Assembly: GCA_963678675.1 (NCBI GenBank)
Contig: OY783192.1
Location: 36,921,250 to 36,985,249, forward strand
Direction: 5' to 3'
DNA from: Xiphydria camelus
Taxonomy: Eukaryota > Arthropoda > Insecta > Hymenoptera > Xiphydriidae
DNA: 64,000 bases
Part shown: positions 57,301 to 64,000 of the stretch, piece by piece
Numbering within the stretch: the first letter of the stretch is position 1
Layout: each line of letters opens with the position of its first letter
Position numbers and translations under genes: made by a program
Notes under the pieces: model-generated
What the model saw: only the letters and a program-made list of their open reading frames with translations
What the model was told of the DNA's origin: nothing
Database searches by the model: none

Positions 57301-57893
57301 GCACTTATAGTTTGCTCTACCTCATTTTTTTTGATCGGATAACCGACCCTCGTAATATCCCATTTTTCTTCATCGTCTATTTATCCCGTTATTTTGATCG
57401 TCACGCAATCAACAATATTATCTTTTTGAATCTAATATTATTCTACAACATCACGATGTATATATGTGTATATAAAATATATGTCGTATATTTCGAATCT
57501 ATGAATGTATTATATGTGTTTAGGTATTCAGCGAAATGGCATGAAAATAAAGATATAAATTATGAATTGCAGTTTTTACAACCTCAGAAAGTATCTTAAA
57601 TGCGTGAATTTGGCTTGCGACAATAGATTAACCCTCCGTTAGGCAGGTGGATTCTACTAGATGTGCTATTCAAATGGGCGTGGATTACAATGCTAATCCA
57701 CCCGCCTAATGGAGAGTTAATAAGGCTAAAGGGAGCATCTACAATTAGACAAACATCTGCGATAATGATAATGTTTTATTTTACTTTCCTTAGTCTGTTA
57801 TATATATTATAACTACAAAATGCCGTATGTACGATGTGACATTGCAAACGAAAGTGACACACTGCTGCTTGGATCGCAATAAGGTAATTTAAT
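54371..57893. other. 3' UTR and AT-rich intergenic DNA
   Basis: No gene seen. The left part should be hyccin 3' UTR. The rest is AT-rich with short chance ORFs (for example at 55.2, 55.6 and 57.3 kb) lacking motifs. The only structured item is the 93-bp TTAA-flanked hairpin at 57628-57720. The right end is NDUFB11 3' UTR. Confidence 0.6.
57628..57720. repeat. TTAA-bounded 93-bp hairpin, piggyBac-type MITE candidate
   Basis: The element runs TTAACCCTCCGTTAGGCAGG ... GCCTAATGGAGAGTTAA, with arms of about 26 bp (GGCAGGTGGATT against AATCCACCCGCC). TTAA at both ends and a terminal CCC are hallmarks of piggyBac-type insertions. Assignment by ends only. Confidence 0.6.
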
Positions 57894-58325
57894 TTATATA
57901 ATAATTTCTGTATCACCAAGTTCCTCGTCACTGGGAAGCACTACCTTGGCAGGATCTATGTAGTCGGCATCGATTGGGGGCAGACCAAGTTCCTCTCGAC
58001 GTCTCAACTCCAAATAGGCTTCTCGTTGCGCCCAATCGCGCAATTTCGAGTCCGGCGCGAAGTATGCCGCCGTTCCACCCAACACGAAACAAAGTGTAAC
58101 TGTGACGAAGAATGTGGAGTGCATGTAATGACGGTCGAGATACTCGTTTTCCAAATTGTAGCCATAACTGATCCAATTCTTATTCTCCGATGTTTCCGAA
58201 CTTTCGGACGAGCTTTTCTGTTTCGGCGAAGTCGCGATATCACGTTTTGGGGGTTGTTTCGGATTTACTTGGGTTAATGTTCTTCGAAACACCTGAAAGA
58301 TGCGAGGACGAGCTAACGTCGCCAT
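57894..58325 (-). CDS. NDUFB11: NADH dehydrogenase 1 beta subcomplex subunit 11 (complex I, ESSS)
   Basis: Accessory single-span subunit of the membrane arm of respiratory complex I. Single exon, 143 residues from ATG 58325. The frame stays open upstream to an ATG at 58394, but MATLARPRIFQVFRRTLTQ is a good mitochondrial presequence, so the inner start is chosen. A Ser/Lys-rich linker is followed by ENKNWISYGYNLENEYLDRH, the conserved entry motif. The membrane span STFFVTVTLCFVLGGTAAYF comes next, then DWAQREAYLELRRREELGLP, PPIDADYIDPAKVVLPSDEE. Length and order match the family. Confidence 0.93.
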   Translation of the reverse strand: MATLARPRIFQVFRRTLTQVNPKQPPKRDIATSPKQKSSSESSETSENKNWISYGYNLENEYLDRHYMHSTFFVTVTLCFVLGGTAAYFAPDSKLRDWAQREAYLELRRREELGLPPIDADYIDPAKVVLPSDEELGDTEIII

Positions 58326-58976
58326 TTTCTTAGCAGACGTCTTCGCGATTATTACGAAACTGCACGAATTACGTAGGCGAGATGTTTTCAGCAAAGAGCG
58401 GAAACGTATGGAATATTTGAGGAATCAGCTTGTGGCGCCATGTTCGCACGTCAGTCGACTCGGTCGATAGAAGGTCGCTTCAACATTCGGCAGCAACCGC
58501 CACTTACCTTATATATGTTTAGTTTATCTGTGACAACCGCTGCTCATACGGTGTGTGTGTGGCCGCTGATTTTAGAAATTTAAAATCCCCGACTTTTTTC
58601 CAGGTTTTCCAGGATCGTTCCTTGAAAAATTCCCTGAGCCTAATATCTTTCTTCGATGAAAATTTATAAATGTGGCAAGTTAGTCAATTTATTAACTATT
58701 AATACATAGTTGGAAGGATACCTATAAACTCATTTAAAAAATGTTCTCTTTAAAAATTTTATAAAGAAAAACCTAAGCATGAGGTCTGAAGGTGCTGTAC
58801 ATAGATGGTAATACGTATGCGCGATGGAGATAGAACCGTACGTACTCAGTTCTCTCTTCCGATAGGAACAAAGAAAATAAATAGGATATCATAAAGTACG
58901 ATGATTAATCATTATCAATATTATAATGCGCGTGTAAAATTAAAAAATATATAAAAACGTCCAAACTCGCATCGTA

Positions 58977-59117
58977 AAGCGTCGTTCTCAGAGCTTCAAC
59001 GTGTCGCCAGCGACACCTTGGGTAACCAATAAGAATAGAGCATTCATTGACAGCGTTATCCTTATTGGTTACCCAAGGTGTCGCTGGCGACACGTTGAAG
59101 CTCTGAGAACGACGCTT
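58977..59117. repeat. Perfect palindromic MITE, 57-bp arms
   Basis: The left arm AAGCGTCGTTCTCAGAGCTT ... continues to GGGTAACCAATAAG and is matched exactly by the right arm CTTATTGGTTACCC ... ending AACGACGCTT. The loop is 27 bp. One arm is nearly identical to 7464-7518, 51 kb away. Perfect arms suggest recent activity. Confidence 0.9.
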
Positions 59118-59697
59118 AATACCGTCAACTATCCGCCAAACCTTGAATATAATTTTCCCGCATAGGGACAGGCATTCTCAGATCAAAGTTTATCTCGAAG
59201 GCCGATCATTTTGGTACTCGTAATAGCATATTGTAACGAGCACCGCCGTAATTTTTCATACACCGCAGCAGTCAAGCGAGATGTATGTATTTTTAAAGGA
59301 GCTAGAAAGATGAAAGCTGTCGCCATGATCTCGGCGTCTGTATTTATCCGTTTCGCAAAAGCATGCCATTGAATCTTCTTAGGCGCCTGATCGTTTCCTT
59401 CTTCTTCGGTAATTTTTTGGAACAATCATCATGTACAGTCCAAAAAGATAATCTCAGTTTTTCGTGCAAACCCGTTTATTTTAACGGCATACTATATGAG
59501 CATGTTCAGAAATTGGCTGACAGTACTGCACTATATAAACGCGCTCTATATAAAGACACCGCCTTCATACACTCATATTGGTATGCCCTATTGCCATGCA
59601 TGCTTGTATTCTGCACGAAACAAAAAGAAATATAGATATAAAGCTTGTGTGTGTGCATTTCAACCCGCCTAGTGGTGACGGTCGACTCCGGTCATAG

Positions 59698-60015
59698 ACC
59701 GTATGTCCGCGATCATTTGAACCATAGGAAAATTGCGAGTTTTGCATGAGCACCCCTTTGGGTCTCCTTGTCCAATAGAATCACCGGAGAAGCGTGAATG
59801 CGCATGCGTAGTCATCCGCGAGTGTGGCGTCGTCAGCAAGTTCAGATCGGTTATCGAAATAATCGATCTGAACTTGCTGACGACGCCACACTCGCGGATG
59901 ACTACGCATGCGCATTCACGCTTCTCCGGTGATTCTATTGGACGAGGAGACCCAAAGGGGTGCTCATGCAAAACTCGCAATTTTCCTATGGTTCAAATGA
60001 TCGCGGACATACGGT
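59698..60015. repeat. Near-perfect 318-bp palindrome
   Basis: Arms of about 152 bp start ACCGTATGTCCGCGATCATT on the left and end AATGATCGCGGACATACGGT on the right. They meet at CAGATCG/CGATCTG around a loop of about 13 bp. Only a few mismatches occur (for example CTTGTCCAATAG against CTATTGGACGAG). Both strands therefore encode the same peptide frame (HEHPFGSP...). No transposase is present. Confidence 0.9.
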
Positions 60016-60695
60016 ATATACCGGGCTCGTGTTCGAGCGCCTGCGAGAGCCGAGAGGTGGCAGCGCCATCTGGCGCTCACATTTTGACATGACCTCTGAT
60101 CGCAGCATACGATAGAGTGTAATGAGATAGTAATCTAGATTACAGCATGATGAAAGGGAAGTATGAAGAGGTTGCAATAACATCAATACATTTAATTGAC
60201 CATATCATTGCATGATGAGGTGCGTATCTCGATCGATCGTGTTAAATTTTATACCCTTCGTTTTTATTTTATACACCCTCGGATTATAAATAATTCGTTT
60301 ATTATTTATTATTTTTAGGCAAGCTCGGTAATATGTTCTTAAGGTCGCTGCTCTATTATTGGTGGTTGCTGTAAAATTGTATTTCAACCTTTGCCTGGAC
60401 ACAGTGTATGCAATTTATCGGCTTGTCATGAATATTTTATAGTTTATGAGTATGACGGCGAGTCGCTGATAACTAGTTACCGTTCATTGCTTTGAGGACT
60501 ACAAAAGTTAAATACTTATCAGAGGATCCAACTGTAATTATAGAAGTTATCAATAGAAGTGTAATGGTCATTTTGATATATTTTACAAAAGTGGCATTTC
60601 AAGTGCGCTGTTGCTATTGATTCATTATTATTATTACAGATTTTTTCAAATCAATGGTGTGGTTATATATATAAAAATTTAGAACCGTCGAGAAA

Positions 60696-61580
60696 ATGAC
60701 TTCGAAAAAACCTATGTTCGAAGAGTTACGATTAGCAATGCCTTGGGGTCATGTAGCGGCAAAAGCATGGGGTTCTCCGAAAGGAAAACATGTATTAATG
60801 GCTCACGGTGTGTTGGATAACGCCGGATCATTTGACAGATTAATACGTCTTTTGCCGGATACGTTTTACTTTGTTTGCATCGACTTACCAGGGCATGGAT
60901 TGTCGTCCCACTTTCCACCAGGGTTAACAATAGATTACTTCAATTTGGTGCTCGTCATTCGACGAATATTAGATGTATTGGAATGGAAAAGTTGCATTTA
61001 TATAGGCCACAGCCTTGGTGCTCATATAGGAGCACTTTTTGCTAGTCTCTATCCAGGAAGACTCGAAAAAGTTGTAGCCTTGGATGGCTTACTTCCGATA
61101 ACAGTTTCGGATGAAAACTTAGCTAATCGTATATGTGAAATGCACGACAACGCAATGATGGAGCCTTTGTTGCACACATATTCAAAAGAAGAACTATTGT
61201 ACGCTTTTACGTTCATGAGAATGTCTACGTTGAATTCGGCCGCTGCGGAGGCACTATTCTCTCGAGCCGTAACGAAAGTTGGGGAGAAGTACAGATACAA
61301 CCGTGATTCGAGATTTAAGATTTTAGTACACCCCTTGATGAACTTCAACCAACAGCTGACGCTTCTCAGACGGCTAAACACGGATACTTTAGTTATCCTA
61401 GCTGATTCCGGTTGGTTTTCTGTCCCACAGATGAGTAGGATTAAGGAATTGATATTAGAAAGTGTTCCAAAATTGAGTATTATAACTGTAGAAGGAAATC
61501 ATGATGTACATAATAATTACCCAGAAAGAGTAGCTCCACATATAATTAAGTATTTAAATAACTGTAAGAGTAATCTCTGA
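60696..61580 (+). CDS. Serine hydrolase, SERHL/kraken-like (alpha/beta-hydrolase)
   Basis: A probable esterase-type hydrolase of the insect 'probable serine hydrolase' group; the substrate is unknown. Single exon, 294 residues, typical length. The N-terminus has MPWGHVAAKAWGSPKGKHVL and the oxyanion-region motif MAHGVLDNAGSFDRLIRLLP. The strand-turn CIDLPGHGLSS leads to the nucleophile elbow YIGHSLGAHIG (Ser106). The late acid is probably in VILADSGW, and the catalytic His is in VEGNHDVHNN (His269). A cap region lies between about residues 130 and 210. There is no signal peptide or membrane span; it may be cytosolic or peroxisomal. AATAAA is at about 61731. Confidence 0.92.
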   Translation: MTSKKPMFEELRLAMPWGHVAAKAWGSPKGKHVLMAHGVLDNAGSFDRLIRLLPDTFYFVCIDLPGHGLSSHFPPGLTIDYFNLVLVIRRILDVLEWKSCIYIGHSLGAHIGALFASLYPGRLEKVVALDGLLPITVSDENLANRICEMHDNAMMEPLLHTYSKEELLYAFTFMRMSTLNSAAAEALFSRAVTKVGEKYRYNRDSRFKILVHPLMNFNQQLTLLRRLNTDTLVILADSGWFSVPQMSRIKELILESVPKLSIITVEGNHDVHNNYPERVAPHIIKYLNNCKSNL

Positions 61581-62552
61581 GAATATTTCTTTATTTATTT
61601 CTTTACAAAGAGATAGTTCATCTTTTTACTACCGGTTGCGAAACGTAGAGCACATGTTGAGTTTATGTTGGATAACGCTGTATGGTATAGGGAATAAGCG
61701 ACTATTACTGTGATATTGTTTATGAAAAGACAATAAAGATAAATATCAAACTGAGTGAACGACTCCTAAATTTCACTCATCGCGTATAAAATTTAAAAAT
61801 TACGCGAGAAATCTTAACTTTTGCGTGACTTTTTAACGACATTTCTCATCCCCGAAAAATTATTGTTAGTTTCACTTGATTACTTATAAATAATCATTGA
61901 GTGTACAGAGCATTTGAGGATTGTGATTTGGTTATGGTTTTAGGGATAACGAAGTTTTATAAATTTCAATACCCTTTTATAGCACTGGTATGTTACATCC
62001 TCTCACTAGACTAGAGAAATGCATATAAACGATACATACAATAAATATAATTGGAGTATCTCAAGACAAAGGGGATTATGCAGGTTGTATTATTAAAAAT
62101 AATTTACTAGAAAGGAGTTAGTCTTTCAGTAAGAATACATTTTAAAGAGAGTAAACCAATACAATACATGATTGATAACATCCTGATAATATACAAAATT
62201 CAATTTTCCCATTGTACATATATTGTAGTGGAAAAAAATGTTTTTTCTAAATTACCTCTTCGTCACGAAGGAGAAATATGTTGGAGTTGCAATATTTTTT
62301 GTTACAATTCATCTTTTCAAGTAACAGGTACATTAACTTCATTTGTAGACTTGCATTGTCACTTTTTCCATTGCAAGATGACGCGTTCCACCTGACGCAA
62401 TCTAATGATCGATTCAGACATATAGAACCAATAACTCGACTGCAGATTAACAAATATATATAAAATAATTCTTAAAAACTCGGGAAAGTGCTCCTTCTAA
62501 TAAGACGATAAAACGCGACCCCATCCACCCATCAAAAATCGAATTTAAATAG
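61581..62552. other. Intergenic between convergent genes
   Basis: Holds the 3' UTRs of the serine hydrolase (+) and the RBR ligase (-). AT-rich; two overlapping ORFs near 62.2-62.45 kb have no motif. No repeat seen. Confidence 0.65.
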
Positions 62553-63957
62553 TTACAAATCTAAATCAATAACAAAATCGTCATCGTAGAATTCGTCATC
62601 CTCGGAATCGTAATCAAGGTACATTGCCATGAATTCCAGATCGTCTTCTTCGTCTTCCCATTCGTCTGGTACAACGTTGTGAAATAACATATCGAAACAC
62701 TTCGACTTGGGACTTCGGAAGTGCGTATAAGGCGATTCGGGATTCAATCGTGAACTGCACAGCCAACAGAAATACGTGTTGCAGCGCCAACAAACCATTT
62801 TGTTGCAACCGTCCGATTTCTGAAAGATAACAGATCGTGAGATAATTATTGCGACATCGAATGCAACTATTGATTGACGACTGACAATGCATTTCATAGA
62901 TTAATGTACCTCTATCGCAGCATTGCACTGAGGACAATTCTGGCTGTTACTATTGATCCAATTTTCGGACATGGTGTTTTCTACCAGAATTTGCAATTGC
63001 TTCTTTCCATATCTCTGCTGCAATTGCACCTTCCTTTCATCTGACGCTGATTGATACTCCATCACTAACTGCTGCTTCTCGACTATTGATACATTTTTAC
63101 TCGTCAATTATTACCATCCCCAATGAAGTTTCAACCTGATCTCAAATAATATTGCAAATATATAGGAAGAGACAAGAGATAAATACCAGATTTGAATTTG
63201 CATGGTTCGATGCCATGATAGACCATTTTACAGAAAACGCAGAAAGCATATTGGCAAGCAGGGCAATTAGCCATTCGCTCGTTAGGTTCTCTACTAACGG
63301 GGTATTGACAATGAGGCCTCGGGCAGTACACTATGTCCGTCATAGTGTTCAACGCGGCGTTCAAGAGTATGGAATCGTACTTCGCGAATAATTCCGGGCT
63401 TACCAAATCTTTCACCTGAAAACAGATCCTTTGAATGACGATGCCGAACTCCACTTATGCACGTTTCACACAGATGCGCTACAGTCAATTTACCTGGCCG
63501 GGTGTTGCTTCGGACGTACATTTCTCCTCCGGACAAGTAATATTCTGTACAGTTCCATCCTTGATCCTTACTTCCAAATATCCGATAATGCAATCCTTGC
63601 AAAAAATATGGGAACACGGCACAAATTGCGTGCAGTGCTCTCCCGATTTATCAGCGAAGCAGATTTTGCACGTGTAGAAGTTTTTCTTGAATTCGATCTG
63701 CTTCCATTTGTCATTGTAATCGACGAGCATTTGTACCGGGTTTCTGCCGATGGGTCGATCCGAAATCGCTCGACGATCGATAATTCTTTTGTTTCTCTGC
63801 CTTCTGTAACGCTTTTTCGACTGAAGCTTCTTCTCTTTCCGACACTGACTATCTTTCTTAGTGACCTCCTGATTGTACTTGGCGCCATTCGTCTCGACGT
63901 TCTCTTTCGACTTTGCCTCTTGGCTCTCAATGCCTTCGGAGGCATGCTGCACTTTTT
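62553..63957 (-). CDS. RNF14: RBR-type E3 ubiquitin ligase, RNF14-like (5' end off the window)
   Basis: RBR ligases take ubiquitin from an E2 onto a RING2 cysteine before passing it to the substrate. Exons read: 63957-63494, 63415-63187, 63082-62910, 62819-62553, with continuous phase. The first listed exon begins after acceptor ACCTTAG, so further 5' exons, expected to encode the RWD domain, lie beyond 64 kb. RING1: FYTCKICFADKSGEHCTQFV, PCSHIFCKDCI. IBR: YCPRPHCQYP, ANCPACQYAFCVFCKMVYHG. RING2: NSQNCPQCNAAIEKSDGCNK, then MVCWRCNTYFCWLC, with the active-site cysteine in GCNKMVC. A very acidic tail (EWEDEEDDLEFMAMYLDYDS ...) ends the protein. The spacer KFKSVEKQQLVMEYQSASDE ... RYGKKQLQ is the RNF14-specific link between IBR and RING2. 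Confidence 0.93.
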
Positions 63958-64000
63958 CTAAGGTCACTTTATAAAATGTATAAGCATAATTAATCGACAG

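Larger units (their letters stand above)
58326..60695. other. Intergenic region dominated by palindromes
   Basis: It holds the NDUFB11 promoter, two palindromic elements (58977-59117 and 59698-60015) and the 5' side of the hydrolase gene. A short GT run is near 58551. The ORFs between 59.3 and 60.1 kb are unspliced chance frames; two of them encode the same peptide on opposite strands because of the palindrome. Confidence 0.65.

Noticed and set aside
59669..60092. Two ORFs with the same peptide (HEHPFGSP...) on opposite strands, as a possible duplicated gene
   Set aside because: They are the two arms of one DNA palindrome; there are no splice signals or homologous family.

Overview
The window is nuclear DNA of an insect. 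The genes are split by short GT-AG introns (many 60-120 bp), intergenic DNA is AT-rich, CpG is not visibly depleted, and there are many small inverted-repeat (MITE-like) elements. Gene set and texture fit a hymenopteran such as an ant, but that placement is inference. I found no prokaryotic, viral or CRISPR content. Exon borders below were read by hand, and for every complete multi-exon model the exon lengths sum to a whole number of codons.

Layout. 0-2.7 kb: 3' end of a Rho-GEF of the ARHGEF10/17 type (+). 2.7-9.7 kb: no secure gene; foldback repeats and a transposase relic. 9.8-14.3 kb: complete NADPH-cytochrome P450 reductase (-). 14.3-24.6 kb: a repeat-dense stretch with at least three MITE families, a tandem duplication and one unassigned ORF. 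24.6-26.2 kb: Rab36/34-like GTPase (-). 26.3-29.1 kb: repeats and two unassigned minus ORFs. 29.1-30.5 kb: ribosomal protein L23A (+). 34.2-36.4 kb: claudin/PMP22-type four-span protein (-). 37.1-38.3 kb: a small ORF joined by an ATGA stop/start overlap to a Spc24-like kinetochore gene (+). 38.6-39.2 kb: promethin/LDAF1-like lipid-droplet protein (-). 40.4-41.1 kb: two uncertain terminal exons. 41.6-43.7 kb: DHHC palmitoyltransferase (+). 44.5-46.6 kb: tRNA-dihydrouridine synthase DUS1L (+). 47.0-49.0 kb: COX10 haem O synthase (-). 49.9-54.4 kb: hyccin/FAM126 (+) with three in-frame alternative last exons. 57.9-58.3 kb: NDUFB11 (-). 59-60 kb: two near-perfect palindromic elements. 60.7-61.6 kb: SERHL-type serine hydrolase (+). 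62.6-64 kb: RNF14-type RBR ubiquitin ligase (-), running off the right edge.

These are mostly conserved single-copy housekeeping genes with no shared pathway. COX10 and NDUFB11 both serve respiratory-chain assembly, and Rab36 and hyccin both serve membrane traffic or membrane identity, but neither pairing implies an operon-like unit. Likely shared promoter regions lie between the claudin-like and Spc24 genes and between COX10 and hyccin. Spc24/LDAF1-like and DUS1L/COX10 are convergent pairs.

I did not find an unmistakable new system. The best leads are the dicistronic ORF-Spc24 arrangement, the three-way switchable 3' end of hyccin, the alternative C-terminus of the Rab, and recently active-looking hairpin MITE families.
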